Source: Brassica napus (taxonomy: Eukaryota > Streptophyta > Magnoliopsida > Brassicales > Brassicaceae). Taken from it: DNA of 64,000 bases. Shown here one piece after another: positions 24,428-37,078 of the stretch (position 1 is the first letter of the stretch; every line of letters starts with the position of its first letter). Position numbers and translations under genes: made by a program. The stretch is from positions 4,422,024 to 4,486,023 of the forward strand of contig NC_063438.1 of the NCBI RefSeq assembly GCF_020379485.1. Direction: 5' to 3'. Below the pieces are notes generated by a model. That model saw only the letters and a program-made list of their open reading frames with translations, did not search any database and had not been told where the DNA came from.

Positions 24428-25802
24428 CACTATATACCATAAGATTACATAAATATTTTAATATTAAAACTTTCAATGAATTTTCAAGAACATTTATAAA
24501 TTATAAACTTATTAAAGATTTCAGATTGAAAATTTTGTTATCGATGATTTAAATATTTTGTTATAAAACGATATGAACGATCATTGAACCGTATGATTAT
24601 AAATTCTTATTTAATAAATAATTATACTATTCCTAGAAAAATAGGTTGGTCCATCTTAACTTATATTACACTTTTTATTAAACTAACTATCGAATTGATA
24701 AATAACGTACCAAAAAATGTTTTGCACTTTCCTTAAATAAAAGCTACGAAATTACCTAATATGATTAACGTATATGTGAAAATTAATTATAATGAATAAT
24801 AAATATTTGATAACAATTTTTGTATCTTAGTTCTTTTTTTAATTTTATATTCTTAAAATATATTTAAAAATCACATTAAATATATAATAAAAACATTTAA
24901 AATTTTTCTTATATGTTATATTTTGAATTTTTCAAAACGTCTATAAATTATTAGAAATTTGAAGATCCCCACTCTGAAAATTTTGTGATCAATAGATTAT
25001 TTTTTTGTCATAATAAGTTACAAATGATCATAAAATTCTATTAATATGAACTTTTATTTAATATTATAAGAAGATACACATTATTTTAAAACCATATGAG
25101 TAAAAAATATCATTTAATAATAAAACATATATATATATAGATTATACTATATACCATAAGATTACATAAATATTTTAATATTAAAACTTTCAATGAATTT
25201 TCAAAAACATTTATAAATTATAAACTTATTAAAGATTTCACATTGAAAATTTTGTTATCGATGATTTAAATATTCAGTTATAAAATGATATGAATGATCA
25301 TAGAAATGTATGATTATAAATTCTCATTTAATAAATGACTATATAAAATATACTATTCTTAGAAAAATAGGTTGGTCCATCTTGACTTACATTATATTTT
25401 TTATTAAACTAACTATCGAATTGATAAATAATCTACCAAACTTTTTTTTGCACTTTCCTTAATTAGAAGCTACGAAATTACCTAATATGATTAACGTATA
25501 TATGAAAATTAATTATTATGAATAATAAATATTTGATAACAATTTTGGTATCTTAGTTCTTTTTTTTTAATTTTATATTATTGAAAGATATTAAAAAATC
25601 ACATTAAATATATAATAAAAATATTTATATTTTTTCTTATATGTTATATTTGAATTTTTCAAAACGTCTATATATTATTAGAAATTTGAATATTCCCACT
25701 CTGAAAATTTTGTGATCAATAGATTATTTTTTGTTATAATAAGTTACAAATGATCATAAAATATAACGCATATGAATTTTTATTTAATAAATATTCAAAC
25801 TA

Positions 25803-25878
<76 letters not shown>

Positions 25879-26983
25879 ACTAATGATTTAAAGCAACAAG
25901 ATTGGCTGATCAATTTAGTCGTCCAGTTGAAATCTTTCAAAAGTATGTGAAAGACTAAAGTCAAAATAAATATGGATTTAGAATAGTAGTTATATTTTAC
26001 TAACCAAATACCGAAAAAACCGAACCGAACCGAAACCAACCCGATATCCGGATTGAACACCCGTAATCCAAATGAAGCCAAACTATTGTTTCATTCTCCA
26101 AAATATAATAAAAATAATAACTTAATCCCGCGCAAGGCGCGGGTCTTATCCTAGTTCCAACCATAAAACATAAACAAAATCAATTAATTACGTGAATAAT
26201 TAGTCTTATAAAAATTATAATCAAACAAAGATAGGTATGTATAAAACAGAAACTGGTGAATTGAGAATAGCAAGTACACCTAAAACTGAAGACTTTTTTA
26301 ACTTAACATCCTAAACCTAATCTCTTACACTACACGTTACAACTAATCTCATTTTTTACTTACTTTCTACCACGATTTTCAAGGGGAAATCTCGGTTCCT
26401 TTTCAACGTTTATATGCCCTCGTTGTTTAACACAGATGACTAATCCTACGGCTAGCAATGAACCAAGGCCTTGGTACGGAGACTGTACCAAGTCGAGTAC
26501 AATAGATACGACGCCATTTTCGATGCCCCAAAACTATATTAAAAATAAAATTCATGGCTGTTTAATATTAATAACTATTTTTACCTGGAAACTTCTCCGG
26601 CATGATCTTGTAGTAATCACCGTCGGAGCAACTTTTTCTCCTCGACTGAGTTGGCTCCATCTTCCCTGGAACAAATAGAACCTCCGTTAAGTCCATGATA
26701 AATTAAAAAAACGGCGGGATGTCTAGAAACAAACATCTAAAACGTCACGGTGTTCAGAGTCAAAGATCCAAAACGGCACGAGTCAATCTCTGACCTTTGA
26801 CTGGGTAATCGGAGTGAAACTCGTAAGCGCCGCTACGTAAGTTTAGCCACTTCCTAACGACGGTTCTTGGCCAAGAAGACTGTAAAACACAACCGTTTTT
26901 AGCAAAAGCGATTCACGATAAGAGTCATAAAGGAGACCGATGGTAGTTCAAGAACATACCTTAGATTTTAAAATCTTCCCCAT
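21957..26983 (-). CDS. Type II inositol polyphosphate 5-phosphatase, ten exons
   Basis: Coding exons are 26960-26983, 26795-26879, 26585-26665, 23744-23828, 23539-23643, 23052-23442, 22764-22948, 22579-22684, 22348-22496 and 21957-22245. All introns are GT-AG, the total is 1500 bp and 499 residues, and no frame is broken. The N-terminus, [20 protein letters not shown], is typical of plant 5PTases. The endonuclease/exonuclease/phosphatase domain spans about residues 92-460 with [49 protein letters not shown] and SDHRPV. The enzyme removes the 5-phosphate from inositol phosphates or phosphoinositides. The closest match from memory is At2g37440. Intron 3 (23829-26584) is 2756 bp because a Helitron inserted there, leaving only TAG of host sequence before exon 4. 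The acceptor therefore uses Helitron DNA as branch and pyrimidine region. Confidence 0.92.
23832..26154 (+). mobile_element. Non-autonomous Helitron, copy 1 (inside 5-phosphatase intron 3)
   Basis: The 2323-bp unit starts TCCCTTATATATTAATTGAG after a host A. It ends with the hairpin CCCGCGC-AAG-GCGCGGG, then TCTTATC and CTAG before a host T. Those are the hallmarks of a Helitron: 5'-TC, 3' hairpin, CTRR end and insertion between A and T without target duplication. There is no Rep/helicase coding. Two internal direct repeats of about 715 bp are visible (ACCATAAGATTACATAAATA near 24437 and 25152). TA tracts lie at 24395-24422 and 25807-25875. A near-identical copy lies at 42415-44706. Confidence 0.9.
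25807..25875. repeat. (TA)n tract, ~68 bp, in Helitron copy 1
   Basis: This TA run corresponds to a much shorter run (about 44407-44427) in Helitron copy 2. It is the largest visible length difference between the two copies. Confidence 0.9.
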
Positions 26984-28013
26984 ATTTCTATAAACGAACG
27001 CTCTGCCGTTTTTTGCCCACCGTTGTTTGTACAAAGTCAAGAGCCAGAATCAGAGGATGATATAGGATGTGGATCTGGTAATTAAAAGACAAGCAAGATA
27101 TTGGTACGCGTAAGAGAAAACGAAATTAAACGAAAAATAATGACTGAAAAAATAAGAATATTACTTGTTGAGCAATTTGGATCCAATCAAATATCAAGAA
27201 AGACAAAAACCAAATCATATAATAAGAAAACACAGACAAAATGAACCCAAAAATAATACTAGTAGCAAAGAAGTTCAACGGGAAATAGAAATAAACCTAG
27301 TTGCAGGAGAATCTGAGACACATATTAAACAACCAGAAAAATAATCATGTTGTAAAGTCTTAAACTCTTAATTAAGGAGAAAATTATAGAACCATGTTGT
27401 ATAATATAATAAACACATGTCAAGAAGAGGAAGAAGCCATGTTCACATGTGTGTGTACCTAAGTATAATAGGAAGAACTCATATTTGCAATAACGAGATG
27501 AATTTGATAATTTTGATAAATGAGAGGGAAGAATAATGAAATGAAAAACACTTGTTTAAAGTCATTTTTATGTGGTAAGGTGGTGAAGGAGAAAATAAGG
27601 AAACAGAGCTGTCATGAAGAAGGAAAAAACAGAGCAAGTAAGGTAGACGAAAGCACGCTGAAAATTCAAGCGAAGACATTAGTGAGTGCAGACAACAAAC
27701 AGCTTGTCTGAAAACGACTTCGTCAACGAACAAAATCCAAAAACTGCACGAGTTATAAGCCACAGTAAATAATTGTAGGCTTGAAGTGAAGACTATACTT
27801 ACATGAGTATGTGCTGTATAAAGCAAGATTTTGTGAACGAAAATGGAGGAGGGCCAGTTTAACTTTAGGTGTTTTATCTTTTGAAAAGAGAAAGTTGTCA
27901 GAGAAAAGTTGTGAAGGATGAAAGAGAGACGTTATGCACTTATACGGCGACGTTTTGAAGGGTCGTGGTCTGTGGAGAAGAAGAACGAGTGCAAATAGGC
28001 GGTGGTCTGTCTA
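26984..28013 (-). other. 5' leader region of the 5-phosphatase gene
   Basis: No open frame here is convincing. On the minus strand the sequence just upstream of the ATG reads CAAACAACGGTGGGCAAAAA, leader-like. The interval probably holds the untranslated exon(s) and at least one leader intron. Confidence 0.4.
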
Positions 28014-28016
28014 TGG

Positions 28017-28035
28017 AATTTATAAAAAGATGTGT
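28017..28035 (-). promoter_or_regulatory. Likely core promoter of the 5-phosphatase gene
   Basis: Read on the minus strand, GGTCCAATCAG (28054-28064) is followed by TTTTTATAAATTCC (28014-28027). A pyrimidine-rich stretch then leads toward the gene. CCAAT and TATA boxes in that order suit a transcription start near 27990. That leaves about 1 kb of leader before the ATG at 26983, probably with an intron. Confidence 0.45.
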
Positions 28036-28064
28036 TATGGTGCGAGGTGGACTGATTGGACCAA

Positions 28065-29750
28065 TTTATTCAATATTTAATGTGTGATATTTTAATATTT
28101 AATGATACTTTCCATTAACAACCTAAACAAGGTTTATACAAAAGTGAAAAGGGATGGATGATTAGAAGAAAGTTATGTAATTGTGTTAATTAGCAAGGTT
28201 GCAAGAAATTTTTTTATGCAAATTTATTTTAATTTTATATTGGTTCAAATATAGATCTAACTACATTAGCAGGCGAGTCAATTTTGCATTTGATTTGGAT
28301 ACCCATATATATATATTCTTATATATATTCTTAGCTTTTGGGAGATCTATATTGTGGATATCAAGAAAAAGTTACGTATTACCTCCCACGATATAGAAGG
28401 TGATTGATAGTTGTTGTAGTTGATGTTCACAACCCTATTTATTTATACAACATCAAATTCAGAACAGTTAAGTTTTAAATTTTTTTTTCAAAATCACAGC
28501 TCTTAAAATAAGTTGTACAAATGCTCTGCAGAGCCAAATATCAAAAACAATTTTTAATATTTTCCATAAAATTCTACAGCAATAAAATCTAAAACCACAA
28601 CAAAAAAATTTACAGATTTTTTTCGACATCATAAAGTTTAAAGTTACAACCATTACCAATCGGATCCATATTGATTATTCAAAGCTTCCATATTTTCTTT
28701 TATTTGCCAAAAAAAAAAAACTGAATGCATATTGCATTGTCTTAACGTTTGTATTGATTACGGTAAATTTGTAAAATCATAATTTACAAAATATATTTGC
28801 AAAATCAGGTTAAGAAAGAAAGAAAATATAATTGATTTTTCTTAGTTGAACAAAAAAAAGAAAGAAAGAAAAAATATAGATAATAAGCAATTATTTGTAT
28901 AAATATGAAAGTGGATACGAAAATACAAGTATTGACCAGACTACAACTTTAATGTATCCATCAATTCAAGTTAAAAGCTTAATTTTGCTATACTCGTAGA
29001 TTTATCATTTAATGATAGAAAGTTGTATCAGACAAATTGTAAAATTTATCTTTGAAATAATTACTAATTCAAATTTGAATTAGAATGCTTTCGGGAAAAT
29101 GCGGTTTGCTCTAAAATATTTGTTTTAAAATATTATTTGTAAAGAGATTTATATCTAGAGGTTTCAAAATAGGCTGTCATCAACGTGAAGATAAGAAAAA
29201 AAAAATCCACAAAACAGGCTATGATTAAGAAAGATAACTAAGCTGTGGAAAAAAAAAAAGGAAACTAGCTTCCATGTATTACCCTATTGATTTATAATAA
29301 TATCTTGGCACGGTAAGCCCTAGCCGATTAAAAAATCACTTTGTATTTTAAGAGCTTGTAGGCTTTTGCGGTACTACTTTGAGTTTCACAAAGCATTAGC
29401 AGCATGGTTTGGATACAAAATATTGACCTAATATTTGAATCATATATGAAAAAAAAGAATTAAAAAGCTAATAGTTTTAAATGAACGGTCAATCGCTAGT
29501 AAGTTTCAATTCGTGATTGTGAGTCGCTTTAAATCACAGAACCTAAGTTATTTCTAGTGTACATAAATTACATTTTTATCATAATATGATAGAAATTTAG
29601 GAATCTACTTATGTAATAGAGTGGATCTCCTAAGATATCGAGCAGCGGTTTGTATGGTTGAATTCTTAGAACAAGCTAGTTTCACATTAAGCCCACGGTT
29701 TTGTATTAGCATTGAATTTATGAATATAATAAAACTATTAAAATTTACTA
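28065..29750. other. AT-rich intergenic DNA
   Basis: About 1.7 kb with no gene, no transposon ends and no repeats beyond short A or T runs. Confidence 0.5.
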
Positions 29751-29753
29751 GGG

Positions 29754-30655
29754 GCGTTCAATCCGGATATTGGTTTGGTTTTGGTTTGGTTTTTTGGTTT
29801 TTTGGTATTTCGGTTAGTAAAATATAATTATCATTCTAAATTCATATTTACTTCGTTTCGGTTTTCGATTTATTTGGTTTTATATGAAAACATAATTATC
29901 TAGTTTGAGATCATATTATATAAATTTTAGAGTCATATTATCACCGCAGTCATTTATTAAAAAAATATTATATTTTCAAATAAAAGAACAAAAAAATAAA
30001 AATGCTTATCCCTTCAGATGAAATAATCAAATCTAGAATTAAAATCAAAGCTCGAAATTTTGAAAATAAAAATAAAAAAACAAAAGAGAAGCATGAAAGA
30101 AAAGTTTTTCCACTCTTCCATATTTAGTGTTCATCAAAGTCATGCTTCTTTGAGTGAAACACTGTTCGTTTATAAATAAGAAAAAAGTTGTGAATAATTT
30201 TTTTTAGTTATTATCCATCAAATTTATAATTTTCACTTCAATTTAATCAATGCTAAAAGAAAGCAAATGATTAAAAATAAGAAGACTAAGAAAATAAGAA
30301 GCATCAGGTCCGATGAATTGTTATTTAATTAAATTTTAAGTGTTTTTCAAATTAGAATTCTATATTACTATAAAAAATATGGAAATAATTATTAACAAAA
30401 TAATAACTTATATAACAAATAGATTTTCATGTGATGTTATGAAATATGTTACATGTTTCTACTTTTAATCGGTTTTATTCGGTTTATTTGGTTTAATCGG
30501 TTATAAACCAAACCATATCCAAATCCTACGGTTTTTATAAAATCATATCCATTCGGTTTATATGGTATATACCAAAACTACATCATATTGTCTATTTCAG
30601 TTCGGTTCAGTTCAGTTCGGTTCGGTACGGTTCGGTTTTACCATATTGGACATGC
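29754..30655. mobile_element. Unclassified repeat with GGTTT/CGGTTT-rich ends
   Basis: The left edge reads CTAGGGGCGTTCAATCCGGA and then GGTTT-rich DNA. The right edge, on the other strand, reads CTAGGCATGTCCAATATGGT and then AAACCGAACC. These look like imperfect inverted ends of a roughly 0.9 kb element. The first ~120 bp (ATATTGGTTTGG... GGTTAGTAAAATATAA) is clearly related, in inverted orientation, to the segment just before the 3' end of both Helitrons (25975-26060 and 44530-44615). No coding and no clean target duplication were found. The class is uncertain. Confidence 0.5.
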
Positions 30656-31512
30656 CTAGAATTTACTTAAAATAAGAAATTAACTAGTTCTACGACTAAC
30701 TATGAGCTCAAATACTCTTTCAAAACTAGAGATTTGAATGGATGAAAATAGAGATCAAACGAATTAGCTAACCCTTTCAGCACAATCTAACATGTGACAT
30801 TTCGACTCACAAAATTTTGGATTTACAAATACGAACAAAGCTTTAGTTTTTTTTTACTCAAAAAAGAAAAGAAAACAAGGTGCTTTTTGTTCTGACGTGG
30901 TAAAAAACCTCAAATTAAACTGCAAATTGACACGGTACATGTCTTGGTCAAATCAGTTCAGTTCTTTTGAAAGTGTGTTCTATTCTACCTTTATCTTCAA
31001 ACTTGCTGTTGCACAAACAAAATGAAACTTGCAACTTGCTATTTTTCCATATATGATAACAACCAGAACCACTTTTTTCCAAATAGAACCACTTTGTCCA
31101 CAAAGATTTTCTTTGAACTTACACAGCAATCAGCATACAGTATTCACATATTTACTGACATAAATGACTAAAAGTTAAGAGGTATACTGTAGTAAAAGTG
31201 TTCATTTGTGACATTCAATAGAATTGGAACCATTGTTAGTTGAGGATTGATAAAAGAACTGCATTGATTATAGGCTTGATTATATACAAACGGAAAAAAA
31301 TATTAACATCTCTGATGAAATTGTTCAAGTGTTCAATAAAACAAGGAGTAGTTTAAGTAGAAGAAATAAATCACATTATGGGATTGTTTGCATACTTAAA
31401 ACGTGTACGAACAAGGATCTTAAGGAATTTTTAGGTTAAGCCAATTATTATCTTTACACCCAATATACGATGCTAGTGGACTGTCTTTCACAAATAAAAA
31501 CGTTAATATATA

Positions 31513-31763
31513 CTCTCGCGTTTCATGAAGATAGATTTTCTAACGTCTTCACACATATTAAGAAAACACATTAAATCACTATAATAAATATATTGCTTTT
31601 TACAATTTTTAATTTTTGATAATTTTTAACCAATAGTAATTCAATAAAATCAATTTTCTTGAAGTTTACAATTTTTTTCATAGAAAACACAAAATATATA
31701 TCTTTGTGAAACAATTTTTTTTCTCTAAAACATTTATCTTTTTGAAACAGATGGAGATGGAGT
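31513..31763. mobile_element. Degenerate Stowaway-type MITE
   Basis: A 251-bp unit flanked by TA at 31511-31512 and 31764-31765. The left end reads CTCTCGCGTTTCATGAAGAT. The right end, on the opposite strand, reads ACTCCATCTCCATCTGTTTC. Both are decayed forms of the CTCCCTCCGTTTC Stowaway terminus. Confidence 0.7.
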
Positions 31764-31765
31764 AT

Positions 31766-34741
31766 AATTATGCACCATTAACAACAAAAATAAAAAGAAT
31801 GATATTAATTAGAACGTTTTAAACATTTTATTGTTAAATTTTATTAGAGCCATACACAAAGAGCTATATGTGTGTGTTGATCGAAAAACCTCGGAGAAAT
31901 AATAATTTTGAAGGCCCCTTTTTGACTAATCCACAAAAAAAACCTACGAATTAATCGTCATCGTGCTTCAAACTCGGACATGTGTTCCAACTCCTTTATT
32001 ATTATAGTCTCGAGTACAAATCAGAATCCCACAAAACTAGCACTTTAATATAACTGAATCACATAATCGCAGACGACACGTCCTGGTTTATCCACGGTCC
32101 CAATGTTAACCCAACATTTATAGATGAGGTAGGTTAAATTCTCGCATTTCTTGATCTCATGTCCTTTTCACCATTGATATGAATCATATGATCTTACCGA
32201 TCCATTCAAAAGGAAAGATGAAGATTCATGCTCCCCAAGGTAACCTCTCCTCTAATGCGGATGAGCTTATTATTCTATTTTCTTCTTTCGGAGTTTTAGA
32301 TGTTTGACTAGTCGAAGAAGCTTCCAATGTGTGTATTTTATCGCTTATTTATATCTCCCTTTGGTTAATCAACTATTAAAAGATTTTAGCCTTTTGCATC
32401 TCTGGCTTTGTTTTACGGGTCTACGTATACTAATTGAAAAAGATACGGGCGGCCTAACATGCACGTCGAAATTTAGACTCACAACAAACGACGAGTGAGT
32501 AATGTTTAGTTGTCTTAAACCTCTTGAAATCCTATACGTCACATTGTCCAAATTTTGATTCTTAGAATTAGATTATTGTAAATGTCATCACTAGACATAT
32601 TTCTCTAATTAGAGCAATTCTACAAATCATTACATACACGTACATTTCGTTTTCATCCGAGGCTCAGTAATACAATGTCTCCCTTGTAAGAATAAAAGAA
32701 AGGATTAGATATGACTATGATGGCCGTTATCTTTAGAAATTGTATTAGTTTACTTTTCACCGGACATTTTCGAGGTAAAGGATTAAGACATCTAACATCT
32801 ATAAATACCGATGAAATTTTATTTTCTATATAAAGATGTAAATGTATGTATATATGCTATATATTGGCTTAAAAGTGATTTTTTTTAAAAAATAGTTAGT
32901 TATTGTGAAAAATCAAAATGACCTAAGCCGTATCACTATACATTTAAACACAATCTAATGCACCACTTATCTTCCCCGCAAAAATATAACAAAAGTAATG
33001 TTTTATAAACTGACTTATGGATGATCTGCCCTAACTTATCAGAGATTATAACTGGTTCTATTAATAAATAATGATTTCTTCTCATTAGGATATATTTAGA
33101 TTCATATTTTCGAAATGATCTTATGTACATATATTATTAGATATAATGTTTGTAATTATCTATAATTTGTAATTGACTTTATGCGGATAACAACGTCGTG
33201 TGAATAATTTAGCTGTCCTTAACGTACAGACATGATATTTGATAAGAAAATGTTTTTAATATTATAAGCTTAGTAAGAAAAGTTAAATGTTACACAAACA
33301 TGTGTGATGTGTCAATAAAGTCATACTTTCGGCCATTAAGTAATAAACACAAAGTGGTTGTGCATAAAATGAAAAGGGATTAAACACGTAAAGTTCATAA
33401 TAAGTCAAATTAATACTACAAGCTTAGTTGAGGATTACTCAAGTTTACAATTTAGGGAAGATCATATTGAATCGTGATCACAGATTTCACCTAGGTGTCA
33501 TTTAGTCCTAAATTTGAAACGAAATTTTAGATCCGAGTTACAAGACTACATGAGTATATGGCCATTAATAAGCACACGGAATCATAGAGTTAAAAACAAT
33601 AGATTGTGAGCTTATGCTGATTAAATCATGAAATGACTCCAGGGTTATAGTTTAACACATTTGAATAATGTTGGTTAGAAAAAGGACTTGATAAAATGTT
33701 AATGGATCCGCTCAATTATATTTTTGATAATTATGTGAGCTTCGTACTCTCTTTAGTAGGCTATATGAAGATCTTGAACTCGTAAGATTAAAAATTTCTA
33801 TTACAGATCGATAGAATACTTAATTAGAAATGTGATCAAGTGAAAATGATACACACACTCGTAATATAAAAGGAATACATTTCTGAAATTAAGCTCAGTT
33901 GAGTTCTGAAATGATTCATAAACTTGAGTTAATCATCATCTATATTTTATGTTCAGTGATTTAATTTCCATATACTAATGTTGATTGGTAAAATATCAAA
34001 ACTCGATATCAATCATTAAGGAAACTGGAAAAGTTATTCGGTGACACTGAACTGGGTTTTAAAACGATTCTTGCACTCGACTTCTAAATTACGAGTTCTC
34101 AAGTTTTCTTAAGAGACACTACCAAATCTATATATGTTTATTTTGCTACATCAACGAAATCTATAAAAATATGATTGGAAGAATATGTTAATGAATTAAA
34201 TATCGAAAAAGCCAACGACCCTTTGAGATGGAATGGAAAAATGTAAGTGGAGTTAGTTAGTTAATCTACAAACGGCGAATAAAAATCAGAAAAAGGCTAA
34301 AGAACTAAAGTGTTGTCATATTATTTGAGTTGTAACGATATGATTAGTCATTAGTGATTTAGTGATTACTGATTAGTGAGTACAATCAAGTGTTCTAATA
34401 ATTAAACTCACTTGCGAAAAGCTAAGTTCCCAAAAGATGCACATGCCCATCTATATTCTTTAAACGAGAGAATGAAAAATATTAATCAATGGTAATGATG
34501 ATCTTGGGATATATCAAACATATTGCACAAAAAAAAGGAAATATCAAATACTTATATAACATTCTATGCATGCATGATAGACTTGGTATTATATTGTAAA
34601 TCAATGTTGACGATGTGAACATAAAACTCAGTATCTAAAAAATAAAAGAATAAGACTTGATTTTAGTATATGATTATATATATATATACAGTTAAGTAGA
34701 AATGTATGTAATGATTTGCTTGCAAATATCAGAAATCACCT
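31766..34741. other. AT-rich intergenic DNA
   Basis: About 3 kb without a supportable gene or transposon boundary. Short open frames on either strand here have no family features and AT-biased composition. Confidence 0.5.
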
Positions 34742-34759
34742 TGCTTTGCAAATACTTTT

Positions 34760-35330
34760 TTTTTTTGAACAACTGGATACTTTATATAAGAAAAATCGAA
34801 AAGCAGAAACATAAGGTTCAGGCCCCAGATGGGCTAGTCCGTGGGTAAACAAAGAGATAAAACATGGGCTTTAGGGCATCTTCATCCCTACTTCATTTTT
34901 TCCTCTAAAATGGAATAAAAATGAATATGGAGTAAGAAATGCTCCAACCCAACTCCATATCTCACTCCATAATAAAATTTACTCCATAAATGGAGTAATC
35001 TATTTTTTGTTTGTTCATCACTCCATTATGGAGTGGGAAATGAAATAGGGTTGGAGCAATTTTACTCCATTTTTACTTTTATTCCATTTTGGAGAAAAAA
35101 ATGGAGTTTTACATTGGAGATGCTCTTAAGGACCTGCTTAGCTAGAAAATCAGCATCGCTCTTCTGGGAACGGGAGATGTGATTGAAGACGATAGAATCA
35201 AAGCTGGTTGAGAGACTCTTGATGTCCTGGAACACACCATAATTTTTCTTAAGCTGATTCGGGGTAGAGATTGCTCTGATGAGCGTTGTGCAATCGGACA
35301 TGAACGTGACCGAGGGGAGTTCCAGTTTCA
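34760..35330 (-). mobile_element. 5'-truncated LINE with RNase H tail, interrupted by a MITE
   Basis: The insertion is flanked by an 18-bp direct repeat TGCTTTGCAAATACTTTT (34742-34759 and 35331-35348). It has a poly(A) end on the minus strand (the T-run just after the left repeat). The minus frame encodes the end of a plant non-LTR RNase H domain: VTFMSDCTTLIRAIS, SLSTSFDSIVFNHISRSQKS and DADFLAKQVL, the last with its catalytic-type Asp. Only about 320 bp of LINE remain once the 252-bp nested MITE (34874-35125) is removed. Confidence 0.85.
34874..35125. mobile_element. PIF/Harbinger-type (Tourist-like) MITE nested in the LINE
   Basis: A 252-bp palindromic unit flanked by TTA on both sides (34871-34873, 35126-35128). 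Ends are GGGCATCTTCATC and, on the other strand, GAGCATCTCCAATG. Its arms are full of ACTCCAT/ATGGAGT words. It interrupts the 3' part of the LINE and is therefore younger than it. Confidence 0.85.
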
Positions 35331-36039
35331 TGCTTTGCAAATACTTTTCAAAAAATGGTTCTGATCTTGAGGACATGGCTGGTTTTTTTTTCAGTTTTCT
35401 ACATAATTGATTTATTCTTTGATGAACGTTTCATTTTTGTTAATGTGTACTTTTGTTGATCAATAAATTTGAGAGATTAACCAGCTACAAAATAAACAAC
35501 CAATGAATACTAGCTATTTCTTGTTAGAAATAAATTTTAGCAAATGATTGCTAAACTAAGTAATCATTCGAAAGACATGCATACTCGCAATACTCTCGTT
35601 CTATTACTTTGTTCCAAATCTTTTCGTTTTCTTCTTTTCCTTTAAAAGAATAATGCAATCTCTTATTTAGTTTGTTTTTCGCTTAAGGCTTCACACTATT
35701 AAGGCTTCACACTACAAGAAAACGTAAGTTTAACGAGGATAATTAACGAGGAAAAATAATCCTCGTAAAAGTACGTTGATTTTGCGAGGAAAGTACGTGG
35801 AAAAAGAGAAGCATCGTTATTTCGTTGTAAGGTAACGACAAAACAATTTCGTCGTAAAGACGATGTAAATTGACGTGGCTTTTACGAGGAAACACTATTT
35901 CCTCGTAAATACCACGTAAACTTCGCGACTTCTTTACGACGAAATACTTTACGTGTACTTAACGAGGAAATTTTGAATCCACCAACTTGGTAGGTAGCTT
36001 ACGTTTTTTTTGGCCATCCAATTAATTTTCGTCGTAATT

Positions 36040-36623
36040 TCACACGAGGCTATACTTTTCACACATATGAGTATGGTAGACAGCGGGCGACCAGTAACTA
36101 TGGAATATGTGTGAAAGGGGAAATAGATTTCTACGGGATCTTGACGGAGATTATTGAAGTCGAATTTCCAGGGATATTGAAGCTGAAATGCGTCCTCTTC
36201 AAATGTGAATGGTTCGATCCCGTCGTCAACAGAGGTGTTCGGTCTAACAAATTCGATGTAGTTGATGTCAACGGTGGACGAAGGTACAACAAATTCGAGC
36301 CTTTCATCTTAGCTTCACAAGCAGACCAAGTTAGCTTCCTTCCATACCCTCGAATGAGAGATTCAGGTATAAATTGGTTAGCTGTGATCAAAGTTACACC
36401 CCGAGGACGAATTATCAGTGGAGAAGAACCACCATTGCAAGAAGAACAGATAAATGAAGTCGAGGAACCTGAACAAGAAATTGATGACATCCTTCTCATT
36501 GATCCGCATAATCACGAGTACGAAGATCTTACCGACGATGCCACAGACAAAGCTGTTGAAGACGAGTTTAATGAAAATGATGATGTTTCTAGTGATGACG
36601 AGAATGTTGATGTATCCGATTGA
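36040..36623 (+). pseudogene. C-terminal fragment of a TNP2-type CACTA transposase (DUF4216)
   Basis: The frame reads YTFHTYEYGRQRATSNYGI, then VKGEIDFYGILTEIIEVEF, LKCVLFKCEWFDPVVNRG and NKFEPFILASQADQVSFLPY, and ends in an acidic tail before TGA at 36621-36623. This is the DUF4216 region found at the C-terminus of plant TNP2 transposases. The upstream catalytic part is missing because the sub-terminal repeats start directly before it. Confidence 0.8.
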
Positions 36624-36890
36624 TGTATTTGATTTTATGTAGTTTGTTTTATGAATAAGATAATGTGGGAGTTTGATTTATGAATAAGGTAATGTGAAAG
36701 TTTATTTTAATTATGAATAAGGACTTGTGGTTTGGGGTTTGGAATATATTATAAATAAGGTTTGAGGTGAAAGAATAGATTGAGGTTCAAGGGTAGATGG
36801 GTTTGGGGTTTGGAATATATGAAGTAGAAGATAAGGAAGATGGGGTTCGGGGTTTCGGATTTTAGGGATTTAAACGTAATACTCGTTAAT

Positions 36891-37078
36891 TCCTCGTAAG
36901 CCAAAATCGTCGTAAGGTTGTCGTAAGGCCACGAGGAGTTTACGACGAAATTAAAAAAAAATAAAGAAAGTGGAGCACGCTAATTCCACGCAAGCCAAAA
37001 TCGTCGTAAGGTTGTCGTAAGGCCACGAGGAGTTTACGACGAAATTAAAAAAAAATAAAGAAAGCGGGGCACGCTAAT
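36891..37078. repeat. 94-bp tandem duplication within the CACTA element
   Basis: Two head-to-tail units (36891-36984, 36985-37078) each read AATCGTCGTAAGGTTGTCG, AAGGCCACGAGGAGTTTACG, an A-run and AATAAAGAAAG. A shorter array of CGTCGTAAATACCACGTAGG units with ~29-bp period follows at 37255-37345. Confidence 0.85.

Noticed and set aside
25800..26081. Minus-strand frame ending in an Ile/Tyr repeat
   Set aside because: The repeat is translation of the TA microsatellite inside a Helitron.
26396..26560. Exon-like minus-strand stretch ([19 protein letters not shown]) in intron 3 of the 5-phosphatase gene
   Set aside because: Exon 3 joins exon 4 in phase without it, the stretch hits a stop, and it has no family match. 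It is probably intron sequence that happens to stay open.
29760..30640. GGTTTGGTTTTGG and TTCGGTTCGG runs as interstitial telomere repeats
   Set aside because: The unit is not TTTAGGG and is irregular. The runs belong to a dispersed transposon that also occurs inside the Helitrons.
35062..35376. Small minus-strand protein gene resembling RNase H
   Set aside because: The frame crosses LINE, MITE and host sequence. The coding part is only the truncated LINE tail.
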